Below are positions 1-8,836 of a DNA stretch of 64,000 nucleotides, in pieces (position 1 is the stretch's first letter; each line of letters opens with the position of its first letter). The translations under genes were made by a program, and so were the position numbers. This DNA comes from Aquabacterium sp. NJ1 (GTDB lineage Bacteria > Pseudomonadota > Gammaproteobacteria > Burkholderiales > Burkholderiaceae_C). The stretch is from positions 1,364,001-1,428,000 of the forward strand of contig NZ_JRKM01000001.1 in the NCBI RefSeq assembly GCF_000768065.1. The letters run 5' to 3'. The notes under the pieces were generated by a model. It made no database searches. It had not been told where the DNA came from and saw only the letters and a list, made by a program, of their open reading frames with translations.

Positions 1-2160
1 TACACGGCTGATCGCAAGATCCGCAGCGACGACGCCTACACGCCCGGCGGCGTGGCCGGCAAGCGGCCTGATCGCGCCTCGCTGGTGTACGCCCAGCGCT
101 GCAAGGAAGCCTACCCCGAAGTGCCCATCATCATGGGCGGCATCGAGGCCTCGCTGCGCCGCATCGCGCACTATGACTATTGGTCCGACAAGGTGCGCCG
201 CTCCATCATCATGGATGCCAAGGCCGACCTGCTGCTGTACGGCAACGCCGAGCGCGCGATCGTGGAAGTGGCCCACCGCCTGGCCGCCCGCGAGCCCGTC
301 GAGCAGATCACCGATGTGCGCGGCACCGCCTTCCTGCGCCGCACCAATGACCCGAGCGCCCAGGGTTGGTTCGAGCTGGACTCCACCGAAGTGGATATGC
401 CCGGCCGCATCGACCAGCACATCAACCCCTACATGACCATGGCCCAGCAGGCCGAGGCCCAGGGTGAGACCTGCGCACGTGAAGAAGAAGGCGCCTTCGA
501 TCCGCTCAAGAACAGCGGCAAGGTGAGCATTGGGGGCGAGGCAGGCGGCCAGGCCGATCTGTCCGACGGCGCCAAGCCCATCAAGCTGGTCAGCAACCCG
601 GCCCTGGCGGCCAAGTCCGCGGCCATCAAGGCCAACGCGGAAGCCGGCCTGCCCGTTCGCAGCGGCAAGATCGCTCTGCCCCCGCGCGACCGCACCGTGA
701 TCCGCCTGCCCTCTTATGAGCAGGTCAAGAGCGACCCCGTGCTGTATGCCCACGCCAACCGCGTGCTGCACCTGGAGACCAACCCCGGCAACGCCCGCGC
801 ACTGGTGCAGGCCCATGCCCACCGCGACGTGTGGATCAACCCGCCGCCCATCCCGCTGACCATGGCCGAGATGGACTACGTCTTCGGCCTGGAGTACGAG
901 CGCAGCCCGCACCCGGCTTATGCCGATGAAAATGGCAGCCACGACCACGGCACCAAGATCCCCGCGTGGGAGATGATCCGCTTCAGCGTGAACATCATGC
1001 GTGGCTGCTTCGGCGGCTGCACCTTCTGCTCCATCACCGAGCATGAAGGCCGCATCATCCAGAGCCGCAGCGAGGACTCGGTCATCCACGAGATCGAAGA
1101 GATCCGCGACAAGGTCAAGGGCTTCACCGGCGTCATCTCCGACCTGGGCGGCCCCACCGCCAACATGTACCGCATCGGCTGCCGATCCAAGGAGATCGAG
1201 GCCGCTTGCCGCAAGCCCTCGTGCGTCTACCCCGGCATCTGCCCCAACCTCAACACGCACCACGGCCCGCTCATCAAGATGTACCGCCGTGCGCGCGAGT
1301 TGCGTGGCGTCAAGAAGATCCTGATCGGCTCGGGCCTGCGTTATGACCTGGCCATCAAGTCACCCGAGTACATCAAGGAGCTGGTCACGCACCACGTGGG
1401 CGGCTACCTGAAGATCGCGCCGGAGCACACCGAGGGCGGCCCGCTGTCCAAGATGATGAAGCCGGGCATCGGCACCTACGACAAGTTCAAGCAGCTGTTC
1501 GAGCAGTACAGCGCCGAGGCCGGCAAGAAGCAGTACCTCATCCCCTATTTCATCGCCGCCCACCCGGGCACCAGCGACGAAGACATGATGAACCTGGCCG
1601 TCTGGCTCAAGCGCAATGGCTTCAAGGCCGACCAGGTGCAGACCTTCTACCCCAGCCCCATGGCCACGGCCACGGCCATGTACCACTCGGGCCGCAACCC
1701 GCTCAAGGGCATCAGCCGCATTGAGGGCAAGGCCGAGAAGGTGGACATCGTCAAGGGCGAGAAGCGCCGCCGCCTGCACAAGGCCTTCCTGCGCTACCAC
1801 GACCCCAACAACTGGCCACTGCTGCGCGAGGCGCTCAAGGCCATGGGCCGTGCCGACCTGATCGGCAATGGCCAGCACCACCTGATCCCCTTCTACCAGC
1901 CGCAGACGGATGGCAGCTACCAGAGCGCGCGCCGCAAGAACTCGACAGGGTCGGGCAGCAAGGCCTCGGTGGTCACCACCGGCCGCACCAACCGCGCCGT
2001 GGAGCCGGCTGATCCGCGGGCGCTGCCCAAGGTACAGCCCCGCAAGGGCCAGATCCTGACGCAGCACACCGGCTTGCCACCGCGTGAAACAGGTGCGCGC
2101 AAACCGGCTGCGGGCCCGCTGAGCAGAAGCGCGGGTGGCCCGAGGAAGAAGGGTCGCTGA
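1..2160 (+). CDS. YgiQ family radical SAM protein (5' end outside window)
   Basis: The frame is open from base 1, so the true start lies upstream; the GTG at 52 is internal. The radical SAM cluster motif C-x3-C-x2-C is encoded at 1006-1029 ([11 protein letters not shown]), where it would bind a 4Fe-4S cluster for S-adenosylmethionine cleavage. The preceding segment ([13 protein letters not shown], then WSDKVRRSI) is typical of the N-terminal domain of YgiQ proteins, and the following [17 protein letters not shown] and [10 protein letters not shown] segments match the same family. The C-terminal 80 residues are basic, low-complexity and probably disordered. The substrate of YgiQ proteins is not established. 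Downstream, 48 bases separate it from a TetR gene that has its own operator. Confidence 0.92.
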   Translation, partial: YTADRKIRSDDAYTPGGVAGKRPDRASLVYAQRCKEAYPEVPIIMGGIEASLRRIAHYDYWSDKVRRSIIMDAKADLLLYGNAERAIVEVAHRLAAREPVEQITDVRGTAFLRRTNDPSAQGWFELDSTEVDMPGRIDQHINPYMTMAQQAEAQGETCAREEEGAFDPLKNSGKVSIGGEAGGQADLSDGAKPIKLVSNPALAAKSAAIKANAEAGLPVRSGKIALPPRDRTVIRLPSYEQVKSDPVLYAHANRVLHLETNPGNARALVQAHAHRDVWINPPPIPLTMAEMDYVFGLEYERSPHPAYADENGSHDHGTKIPAWEMIRFSVNIMRGCFGGCTFCSITEHEGRIIQSRSEDSVIHEIEEIRDKVKGFTGVISDLGGPTANMYRIGCRSKEIEAACRKPSCVYPGICPNLNTHHGPLIKMYRRARELRGVKKILIGSGLRYDLAIKSPEYIKELVTHHVGGYLKIAPEHTEGGPLSKMMKPGIGTYDKFKQLFEQYSAEAGKKQYLIPYFIAAHPGTSDEDMMNLAVWLKRNGFKADQVQTFYPSPMATATAMYHSGRNPLKGISRIEGKAEKVDIVKGEKRRRLHKAFLRYHDPNNWPLLREALKAMGRADLIGNGQHHLIPFYQPQTDGSYQSARRKNSTGSGSKASVVTTGRTNRAVEPADPRALPKVQPRKGQILTQHTGLPPRETGARKPAAGPLSRSAGGPRKKGR

Positions 2161-2171
2161 TTCCCCCAGCA

Positions 2172-2202
2172 TTGACTCAAGTATCGCTACCTACCGTACA
2201 GT
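2172..2202 (+). promoter_or_regulatory. Candidate promoter for the TetR gene, possibly leaderless
   Basis: TTGACT at 2172-2177 and TACAGT at 2197-2202 are separated by 19 bases. Transcription starting about seven bases after the -10 hexamer would begin at or beside the ATG at 2209. No Shine-Dalgarno sequence precedes that ATG, so a leaderless mRNA is the simplest reading. The spacer is longer than ideal, and the assignment is inference. Confidence 0.35.
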
Positions 2203-2206
2203 AGGT
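2189..2206. promoter_or_regulatory. Near-perfect palindrome, probable TetR autoregulatory operator
   Basis: ACCTACCGTACAGTAGGT reads the same on both strands at 16 of 18 positions. It overlaps the candidate -10 and ends two bases before the TetR start codon. A second palindrome built from the same ACTACC/GGTAG half-sites lies upstream of the thiolase (2859-2880). This arrangement is typical of a TetR repressor that controls itself and the adjacent gene. Confidence 0.6.
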
Positions 2207-2208
2207 TC

Positions 2209-2808
2209 ATGAGTCATGCCAGCCTGAAATCCATTGAAGACGCCAGCGACACCCGCCTGTCCATCCTGCGGGTGGCACGCGAACTGATCCAGACGCGGTC
2301 CTACCTGGGCCTGAGCTTTCAGGAACTGGCGGACCGGGTGGGCGTCCGCAAGGCCAGCCTTTATCACCACTTCCCATCCAAGGAGGCGCTGGGCATCGCC
2401 GTGCTGGAGCGCAGTGTTCGCCAATTTGACGACTGGGTGGGGCAACTGGGCGGTTCGCCTCAAGTGCAATTACAAGCCTACATCCTGATGTTTCGGGATG
2501 TGCTCGGTGCCGGCAAACGCGTGTGCCCAGGCGGTGCACTGGGCCCCGGTTGGGACAGCATCGAGCCCGGTCTGCAGCAAGCGGTTCGCCGGATGCGCCA
2601 GCGCCAGATCGACTGGTTGACCGTGGTCATCGGCCAGATCAAACGCACAGGCACCAAAGCCCACGCCACACCAGCCCAGGTCGCCGCCGAAATATTCGCC
2701 GTTTGCCAGGGCGCCCTGCTGTCGGCCCGCATCACCGGCCGGTCATCCGACTTCGATGAAGCCCTGGCCCCGCTCGTCGCTCAGCTGAACCTGCCTGCCT
2801 TGCCCTGA
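2209..2808 (+). CDS. TetR/AcrR family transcriptional regulator
   Basis: 199 residues, the usual TetR length. The N-terminal helix-turn-helix covers about residues 18-62, with SFQELADRVGVRKASLYHHF as the recognition region. The C-terminal part is the ligand-binding and dimer domain and contains a single Cys-Pro-Gly segment near residue 104. The protein probably represses its own gene and the downstream thiolase, because both are preceded by related palindromes (2189-2206 and 2859-2880). The ligand is unknown; an acyl-CoA or related fatty compound would fit the thiolase neighbour, but this is inference. A hairpin plus T-run follows the gene, so the thiolase probably has its own promoter. Confidence 0.9.
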   Translation: MSHASLKSIEDASDTRLSILRVARELIQTRSYLGLSFQELADRVGVRKASLYHHFPSKEALGIAVLERSVRQFDDWVGQLGGSPQVQLQAYILMFRDVLGAGKRVCPGGALGPGWDSIEPGLQQAVRRMRQRQIDWLTVVIGQIKRTGTKAHATPAQVAAEIFAVCQGALLSARITGRSSDFDEALAPLVAQLNLPALP

Positions 2809-2825
2809 ATCCTGCTTGACCCAGC

Positions 2826-2849
2826 GCCGGCTTTTTCCGGCATTTTTTT
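2826..2849 (+). terminator. Rho-independent terminator after the TetR gene
   Basis: GCCGG and CCGGC arms (2826-2830, 2837-2841) enclose a six-base CTTTTT loop, and ATTTTTTT follows at 2842-2849. It lies 17 bases after the TetR stop codon, a classical position. Confidence 0.65.
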
Positions 2850-2858
2850 GGCACCAAA

Positions 2859-2880
2859 GACTACCAATCGGTAGGTAGTC
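2859..2880. promoter_or_regulatory. Second TetR-type operator, upstream of the thiolase
   Basis: This 22-base palindrome has outer arms GACTACC and GGTAGTC and matches its reverse complement at 18 of 22 positions. It contains the CTACC/GGTAG half-sites seen in the site at 2189-2206. It lies 19 bases before the thiolase ATG, where a bound repressor would block transcription. Confidence 0.55.
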
Positions 2881-2899
2881 AAATTGAGAAAGGACCATC

Positions 2900-4039
2900 A
2901 TGAAAGCCGTGATCACCGCGTATGCGCGCTCCCCCTTCCACTTCGCTCGCAAGGGCGCACTGGCCCAGGTTCGCCCCGACGTGCTCACCGCCCAGGTCGT
3001 GCAAGGGTTGATGAACAAGGTGGACCTGGACCCCGCGCTCATCGAAGACCTCATTCTGGGCTGCGCCTACCCCGAGGGCCCTCAAGGCAACAACCTGGCG
3101 CGGCTCGTGGTGTTCCTCGCCGACCTGCCTCAGCAGGTGGGTGGCATGACCATCAACCGCTTCTGTGGCTCATCGATGTCGGCCATCCACATGGCGGCCG
3201 CGCAGATCGAGGCGGGCATGGGCGAGGCCTTCATCTGCGCGGGCGTCGAATCCATGAGCATGGTGCCGCAGGGCGGTCTGCACTTCGATCCCAGCCCCGA
3301 GCTGCTGGAGCGTTACCCGCAGGCCTACATCACCATGGGCGAAACCGCCGAGAACGTGGCCCAGCGCTACCAGGTCGCCCGCAGTGATCAGGAACAACTG
3401 GCCCTGCACTCGCACCAGAAGGCCGCCGCCGCGCGTGAGCAGGGCCACCTGCAAGACGAAATCATTCCCATCGTGGACCGCGATGGCCAGCGCATCACCA
3501 GCGACGGCTGCATTCGTCCGCAAACCACGCTGGACGCCCTGGCCGCGCTCAAGCCCGCCTTCCGGGCCGATGGCGTGGTCACGGCGGGCACATCCTCGCC
3601 GCTGACCGACGGCGCGGCCGCCGTGCTGGTCACCAGTGAGGCCTTTGCGCAGCAACATGGCCTGGCGCCGCTGGCACGCATCCGCGCCTTTGCCACCGTG
3701 GGCTGCGACCCCACCGAGATGGGCATGGGTCCGGTGCCCGCCACCCGCAAGGCACTGGCCCGTGCGGGCCTGCAGGCGAGCGACCTGGACCTCATCGAGA
3801 TCAACGAGGCCTTCTCTTCGCAGGCCCTGGCCTGCCTGCGCGAACTGGCGTTGGACCCCGCCAAAGTGAACCTGGACGGCGGCGCGCTGGCGTTGGGGCA
3901 CCCTCTGGGGGCCACTGGCGCGCGCATCACTGGCAAGGCCGCCTCGCTGCTCAAGCGCCAGCGAGCCCGCTATGCCTTGGCCACCCAGTGCATCGGCGGT
4001 GGACAGGGCATCGCCACGGTGCTGGAGGCACTGAACTGA
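2900..4039 (+). CDS. Thiolase (acetyl-CoA C-acyltransferase)
   Basis: 379 residues, close to the usual 390. The family catalytic residues are visible: nucleophile Cys89 in NRFCGSSMSA, His334 in ALGHPLGATGAR, and Cys364 in TQCIGGGQG. NEAFSSQAL near residue 300 is the conserved thiolase NEAF motif. Thiolases cleave 3-ketoacyl-CoA with CoA (beta-oxidation) or condense acetyl-CoA; the sequence does not separate these, and no FadB-type partner is nearby. A GAAAGGA ribosome-binding site precedes the ATG. The gene follows a TetR regulator and an operator-like palindrome. A degraded copy of the C-terminal third of a thiolase lies at 6729-7030. Confidence 0.92.
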   Translation: MKAVITAYARSPFHFARKGALAQVRPDVLTAQVVQGLMNKVDLDPALIEDLILGCAYPEGPQGNNLARLVVFLADLPQQVGGMTINRFCGSSMSAIHMAAAQIEAGMGEAFICAGVESMSMVPQGGLHFDPSPELLERYPQAYITMGETAENVAQRYQVARSDQEQLALHSHQKAAAAREQGHLQDEIIPIVDRDGQRITSDGCIRPQTTLDALAALKPAFRADGVVTAGTSSPLTDGAAAVLVTSEAFAQQHGLAPLARIRAFATVGCDPTEMGMGPVPATRKALARAGLQASDLDLIEINEAFSSQALACLRELALDPAKVNLDGGALALGHPLGATGARITGKAASLLKRQRARYALATQCIGGGQGIATVLEALN

Positions 4040-4185
4040 TCCCGCGGCACCTTGCCCGGCGCGCGGGCTTCGGGGCGCCAGCCCCGGGCTTGCGCGCCCT
4101 GGGCAAGCCCCTCTGCAAGCCAGTCAAGGCGCTGTAACATGGCGCTTGAGCTTGATACAAACTGACTGCCTCAGCAGGGAGCCCC

Positions 4186-5355
4186 ATGAATTTCTCGCCC
4201 GTTGCTTCTCGCGCCATGGCCGGCGCCATGTCGGCCATCTCGTCCAGGGTGCTGCACCTGCTGGCGCTGGCCACGGTGGTGGCCACCGGCGCCAACCTCA
4301 CGGGCTGCGCATCGGCCACACGCCTGGTGGCCAACCCGAACCAGTCGGCCACGCTCAAGGCCAAGAGCCTTGCCAACTACAAGGAGCTGTACCTCCTGCC
4401 GCCTGACAGCGACCCGCGCAACGTGATGCCGCGCCTGGCCACGGCCTTCGAGCAGATGGGCTACAAGGTCACGGTGTACCCACCGGGCAAATCCATCGAA
4501 GGGGCGCAAGGCACGGGCTTCCTGATTGGCGATGAGGGCTTCATCCTCACCTGCGCCCACGTGCTCGGCGAAGAGAAGACCGCCACCGTGACGCTCAATG
4601 GCACCCGCTATTTCGCCGATGTGGTCAAGGCCGACAAGGACGCCGACCTGGCCCTCATCAAGACGCGTGACAAGCCCAACCCAGCCGTGGCTGCACTGAG
4701 CTTTCGCAGCATCAACAAGGGCTACCACATGGGTGAAGACGTCTTCACCATTGGCTACCCCTTGAGCAGCCTGCTGGGCAACAGCGCCCGCATGACCAAG
4801 GGCCTGTTGAGTGCCACCACCGGCCTGCGCGACGACCCCAAGCAGGTTCAGGTGTCGGCGGAGATCCAGCCCGGCAACAGTGGTGGCCCCCTGCTCGACA
4901 AGGATGGCCAGATCATTGGCGTCATCCAGCAGACCATCAACCCCTTCGCCGTGGCCCAGGCCACAGGCGGCGCGCTGCCCCAGAACATCAACTTCTCGAT
5001 CAAGCACAGCACCGTGCTGGACTTCGTCAAGAGCGCCAGCGAGCCAGCCTACAAGGCCGTGCGCTTCGACAAGGCCGAGGGGCTGGAGAAGGCCAGCCCG
5101 GCCGTGGCCAAGATCATCGCGGGCATCTCCAACGTGGAAGGTGACCGCGCCAACAAGATCGTGGTGCGCCTGAATTACATCAGCAAGTGGGACATGTGGT
5201 ACCGCTTCAGCCTGTTTGCACTGACGGTGTACGACTTCGAAACCCGCGAGCGCCTGTTCACCACCGGCCAGGGCTACGACAACATGGTGAGCAACGAAGA
5301 TGTCGTCATCAACGACACGCTGGCGCAGTTCAAGCGCGGCATGGGCCTTCACTGA
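4186..5355 (+). CDS. Lipoprotein trypsin-like serine protease (S1C/HtrA-like)
   Basis: 389 residues. An N-terminal hydrophobic segment ends in the lipobox LTGC (Cys41), so the protein is probably lipid-anchored in the envelope. The catalytic triad is readable as His125 (TCAHVLG), Asp154 (KDADLALIK) and Ser232 (PGNSGGPLLD). The protease domain spans about residues 100-285. No PDZ domain is evident; the last 110 residues are a different domain I do not recognise, containing SKWDMWYRFSLFALTVYDFE. It differs from DegP in being lipidated and in lacking PDZ. The gene stands alone, 147 bases after the thiolase, and is convergent with the MgtC-type gene. Confidence 0.85.
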   Translation: MNFSPVASRAMAGAMSAISSRVLHLLALATVVATGANLTGCASATRLVANPNQSATLKAKSLANYKELYLLPPDSDPRNVMPRLATAFEQMGYKVTVYPPGKSIEGAQGTGFLIGDEGFILTCAHVLGEEKTATVTLNGTRYFADVVKADKDADLALIKTRDKPNPAVAALSFRSINKGYHMGEDVFTIGYPLSSLLGNSARMTKGLLSATTGLRDDPKQVQVSAEIQPGNSGGPLLDKDGQIIGVIQQTINPFAVAQATGGALPQNINFSIKHSTVLDFVKSASEPAYKAVRFDKAEGLEKASPAVAKIIAGISNVEGDRANKIVVRLNYISKWDMWYRFSLFALTVYDFETRERLFTTGQGYDNMVSNEDVVINDTLAQFKRGMGLH

Positions 5356-5412
5356 GCCCCGCACCAGGCCACATACCAAGCCCTGTACTGCACGCCACCC
5401 TGAGCCTCACAG

Positions 5413-5431
5413 GGCCTGAGCACATCAGGCC
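5413..5431. terminator. Hairpin between convergent genes
   Basis: GGCCTGA and TCAGGCC form a perfect 7-bp stem with a five-base loop. It sits between the protease stop and the MgtC-type stop codon and overlaps the latter. It has no T-run, so it is a weak or bidirectional terminator at best. Confidence 0.35.
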
Positions 5432-6678
5432 ACCCACAGCGCATACGCCCAGGCCACCGCCATATTGGCGGCCAGCGCCAGCATCACGCCCCAGCCAAAA
5501 CGCGGGCCACCGGCCACAAAGGCCACGGCCGAGCGCGTCACGCCATTCACGCTGATGGCCACCAGCACCCCCATGCGCAAATTGGGCGCACTCAGGTGGC
5601 CGGCCCCGAACAGCGACATCAGGCTGGCCATGGGGGCATGCGCATCGGCAATCGCTGCCACGCCTGTGCCCAGCATCAGGCCCGCCAGGCCGTGCTGACG
5701 CGCCAGGTTCACCAGCACCGCGCCGCCCATCAACAAGCCGGTCACCAGGGCGGCCTCACGGATGCGCAGCACCTCATGCGTTTCGCCCAAAGACTGGCCG
5801 CCCTCACCTCGCCGCCACAACAACACACCCAGCGACAAGGGCACGGCCACGCCCACTGCCACCAGCGGCCACAGCAACTGCGTCACGGCCGATGACACCA
5901 CGGACGCCATCATCAACAACAGCACCCAGGTCGCGACCATGGACAGGACCGCACCACACCAGGCCAGCCGCAAAGGTGCACCACCCCGCCGGGCCAGCGC
6001 GCCCATGGCGCTGATCGTGGCCGTGCTGGATGCAAAACCACCCAGCAGGCCCGAGATGGCCAGCCCCGCCCGCGCACCGAGCAAGCGTTGTGCGACATGC
6101 CCCATCGCCTGCATCAACAGGATCATGATCACCAGCATCAGCACCCGTTGAGGCGACAGTTGCCCCAGCCAGCTCACCGGCGTGGCGGGCAACAGTGGCA
6201 TCAACACCAGTACCAGCGCGCACAGCAGCAGCCCGTCATGCAGTTCCTGCTGCGTCAGCCAGACGGTCGCGAAGTGATGCAGGCGCTCCCGCGCTGCCAG
6301 CACCCCGGCCAACATGACCGCACAGCCCGCCGCCAGTGCCGGGCTGGAAATCGCCAGCATGCCGATCAGCGTGGTGGCCAGCAAGGCCAGTTCAGTCGTC
6401 AAGCCCGGGTCGCGCGAACGGCTGCGCCAGTAGGACAGCGCCGCCAGCGTCGCAACACCAGCCAGCACCACCGAGGCCAGCACCACCGACACGATCTGCG
6501 CCATCGCGCCCGCCAGCGCCGCCACCATGAAGGTGCGCAGGCCTGCCGCCTGCCGGTCATCGCCCTGGCCCTTGCGCCGCTCGCGCTCCAGGCCAATGAG
6601 CAGCCCAGCCCCCAGGGCCACGGCCAGGCCTATCTGATCCGACGATAAAAAACGATCCACGCCTGCCTCGGCTCCCAT
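5425..6678 (-). CDS. MgtC/SapB and DUF4010 integral membrane protein
   Basis: 417 residues from the ATG at 6678; a GTG at 6690 would add four residues. The N-terminal third carries the MgtC-type signature GAGLLIGLERERR and four hydrophobic helices. The remainder is a second set of about eight helices matching the DUF4010 arrangement, including LLGGFASSTATISAMG and ISVNGVTRSAVAFVAGG. Proteins with this fusion are polytopic inner-membrane proteins of unproven transport function; MgtC itself modulates the F1Fo ATPase and growth at low magnesium. It stands alone on the minus strand. Confidence 0.8.
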   Translation of the reverse strand: MGAEAGVDRFLSSDQIGLAVALGAGLLIGLERERRKGQGDDRQAAGLRTFMVAALAGAMAQIVSVVLASVVLAGVATLAALSYWRSRSRDPGLTTELALLATTLIGMLAISSPALAAGCAVMLAGVLAARERLHHFATVWLTQQELHDGLLLCALVLVLMPLLPATPVSWLGQLSPQRVLMLVIMILLMQAMGHVAQRLLGARAGLAISGLLGGFASSTATISAMGALARRGGAPLRLAWCGAVLSMVATWVLLLMMASVVSSAVTQLLWPLVAVGVAVPLSLGVLLWRRGEGGQSLGETHEVLRIREAALVTGLLMGGAVLVNLARQHGLAGLMLGTGVAAIADAHAPMASLMSLFGAGHLSAPNLRMGVLVAISVNGVTRSAVAFVAGGPRFGWGVMLALAANMAVAWAYALWVA

Positions 6679-6728
6679 GCAAACAGGCACCAGTATGGCC
6701 TCACCTGGTCGCCATCAGGCCGAGATCG

Positions 6729-7030
6729 GGGTTTGGCCCGATCAAAATGGGCATGGGCCCATGCCCGTCACAAGCAAGGCAGTTACCCGGGCGGACCTAC
6801 GGGTCGACGGCTCGCCCTCATCGCATTCAATAAAGCCATTTTCGCAGGCTCTGACCTGCATGCAACAACTGGAGCAAGAAGAGGCCAAGATCAATGTGGG
6901 AGGTGGCGCGCTCGCATCACCGGCAATGCCTCATCTGCTCTTCGTGTATCAAGGATCACGCTATGCCCTGGCGACGCTATAGGCTGGCGGTGGTCAAGGC
7001 ATTGCGACGTTGCTCAAAGCCCTTCGCTAA
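6729..7030 (+). pseudogene. Degraded C-terminal fragment of a thiolase gene
   Basis: Reading across frames recovers thiolase C-terminal motifs in the correct order: GPIKMGMGP, PMPVTSKAVTRADL, FSQALTCMQQLEQEEAKINVGGGAL, ARITGNASSAL, SRYALATL, then GGGQGIATLLKALR before a TAA at 7028-7030. The intact thiolase at 2900-4039 has the corresponding segments MGMGPVPATRKALARAGL, NLDGGALALGH, ARITGKAASLL, ARYALAT and GGGQGIATVLEAL. At least two frame changes, an in-frame TAG near 6980 and loss of the ALGHPLGATG segment show that the copy is dead. The N-terminal two thirds is absent. It could be a remnant of a local duplication or an independent thiolase. Confidence 0.8.
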
Positions 7031-7083
7031 TGGCACCGCCAGCCGCCATCAGATGACGGCATGACATGCGGGGCTAGTCAGCC

Positions 7084-7845
7084 TTAGCGTGCTCGTTGGC
7101 GCCGCACGGCTGCGAACATGCCCAGCGTACCGAGCAGGAACATCGAGGCTTCGCCGGGTTCGGGGATGGCCATCACATTGAAGCCGGTACCCATATAGGA
7201 ACCTGCCGCCATGTCGATGGAGAAGCTCATCTTGCTGACAGCCTCGCCATTCTGGGAGGTCAACGCATATGACACGCTGGTCGGCTCGGTCCGCAAGCGG
7301 CTCAAGTCGTTCTTGACTGCCACGACCAGCCCGCTCAACACATCAGTGAAGGAAGCGTCCACACGGCTCGGGGTATCGCCATTGGGCCCCCTCGTGCTGA
7401 TGTAGCTGGTGATCGGCGTACCGACCGTGATACCCGTATTCGACGCGAAGGCCTGGTAAAAGCTGAGATCGACATGGTCTGCCTGAGACAGCTTGGAGTT
7501 GCCGAAAGTCGTCCCGTCATCCTGCCCGTCGTAGATGAGCGCGAAACCCCAATTGCGCATATCCGTCGCGCCCGCGCCCGCGACATTGTTCGACCACACA
7601 TCAAGGCGATATTTGTCCTTGTTCGGCAGAACAATGTTCTGGGAATTGCCGCCCGTGTTCAATGGCGCTGAACCACCCGGACCGGCCGGGCTCAGCCCGC
7701 TGCATGTGCCAAAGATGCACTGCCCATTCAGTGCAATACCTGCGTCGGTCACGGTGGCCGCATCAGCGGCGGATACCAGCGCGCTGGTAGACAGCCATGC
7801 GGCAAGACACATCGCCACGCGTTTTGAAACAATCTGTTTAAACAT
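7084..7845 (-). CDS. PEP-CTERM sorting domain protein
   Basis: 253 residues from the ATG at 7845, which has the ribosome-binding site AAGGGAG six bases upstream; a longer frame extends to 8079 but lacks such support. The N-terminus is a signal peptide ending near ALVSAADA. The C-terminus carries IPEPGEASMFLLGTLG, a hydrophobic helix and RRQRAR, the tripartite PEP-CTERM signal that exosortase processes during export. The middle, about 190 residues, is a secreted domain I cannot name; it has two Cys residues in GQCIFGTCSG. No exosortase is in the window. The gene lies between two pseudogenes but is itself intact. Confidence 0.88.
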   Translation of the reverse strand: MFKQIVSKRVAMCLAAWLSTSALVSAADAATVTDAGIALNGQCIFGTCSGLSPAGPGGSAPLNTGGNSQNIVLPNKDKYRLDVWSNNVAGAGATDMRNWGFALIYDGQDDGTTFGNSKLSQADHVDLSFYQAFASNTGITVGTPITSYISTRGPNGDTPSRVDASFTDVLSGLVVAVKNDLSRLRTEPTSVSYALTSQNGEAVSKMSFSIDMAAGSYMGTGFNVMAIPEPGEASMFLLGTLGMFAAVRRQRAR

Positions 7846-8075
7846 TGCAAACTCCCTTTTTGATGGATTGTCGGGCTTCTGCACATCGACATGAAGTGCA
7901 CGGCACCAGCACCGTTCACGCAGCATACAACAGCACGCATTCAGCCAGATCCAAGTTTTTACGGGGACTCCAGCCCGGTGCGCGCGCGGTTTGCACGTTG
8001 AGATGATCGTTTCCATCCAGGGCACCTGCCCTGAAAGGCGGAGCAACTCGCCCCCTCTCGCGTCAAACAAACCGG

Positions 8076-8640
8076 TCAAGCTTCATGGCCTCCGGCCATC
8101 TGCTTTTGGCGCTGCGAACGCACCCTGATGTTGCGCCCCTCGCCGCTATGAGTGGGCATTGCCGCGTAGATGTAGCCCTTGGGCACATGCACGCCCAGCA
8201 ACTCGGCCATCAAGGCCATGCCAACGATCACGAGGAAGCCTGTGCCAGCCCCTTCACAGAGCGATGGCGGTCGCCGAAGTCGACGATGGGCTAGATCACC
8301 ACCATCATCACGCAGATGAGATCCACCATGCCGACCGCGGTGCTCACCGAGTCGAGCGAGAACACCATTTAGATCTGGCAACTTGACCGATAAACCCCAA
8401 GGCAAGCGCTGGAGACCATCAGCGGCCGACTGATCCTTGCTGGGCGAGGCATCATCGGCCTCAGGCGGGTCGTCGAGTTCACGCGCTTCGACGTCGACGA
8501 AGATCTCGTGCGAGACACTATAGAGCAGGCACAGACCACCGAATAGCAGCGCGAGTTCGCGCCCGCTGAGGCCCTGGCTCGCAACATCGGCCAGGTCTGC
8601 CGTCAGGCCCGCGAGTATCGCGAAGGCGATCTAGATGTCG
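8076..8640 (-). pseudogene. Degraded TerC family membrane protein gene
   Basis: Translating the minus strand across frames gives TerC-family segments in order: LSGRELALLFGGLCLLYSVSHEIF with EVEARELDD nearby, then MVFSLDSVSTAVGMVD, then VDFGDRHRSVK, and finally LMAELLGVHVPKGYIYAAM. In-frame stops occur before the first segment (TAG near 8634), before MVFSLDS (TAA near 8370) and after it (TAG near 8292), and at least two frameshifts are needed. The first 50 or so residues of TerC are not recognisable; 8641-8836 holds no gene I can identify. Intact TerC proteins are polytopic membrane proteins linked to metal-ion homeostasis. Confidence 0.78.
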
Positions 8641-8836
8641 GGGGAGCAGGTGTTCCGTGAGGGTCGAACCTGAAGACGCCCGACACTTCGCGTAACGTCG
8701 GATTCCCAGTCGAATCACTTCGAGAAAGCCGATATTCCATGCCATCGAACGCCGCGACGGGCCGCGCAAGCCAAGCTAGGGACAAGTCCCTGTGCGGGCA
8801 TGCCTTAAAATCGGGTTTTCTCAGCGCCTGTCGTCC

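Noticed and set aside
4171..5379. 402-codon open frame antisense to the serine protease gene
   Set aside because: It lies wholly opposite a protein with an intact catalytic triad and has the composition of a GC-rich shadow frame.
6677..6982. Apparent 101-residue gene
   Set aside because: Its recognisable part is one frame of the degraded thiolase fragment; motifs continue in other frames on both sides.
7846..8079. N-terminal extension of the PEP-CTERM protein
   Set aside because: The ATG at 7845 has a good ribosome-binding site and starts a proper signal peptide; the extension would bury the signal peptide.
8603..8785. Small minus-strand frame upstream of the TerC relic
   Set aside because: No ribosome-binding site or family match; it lies in decayed sequence. 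It might be the lost TerC 5' end but I cannot read TerC motifs in it.
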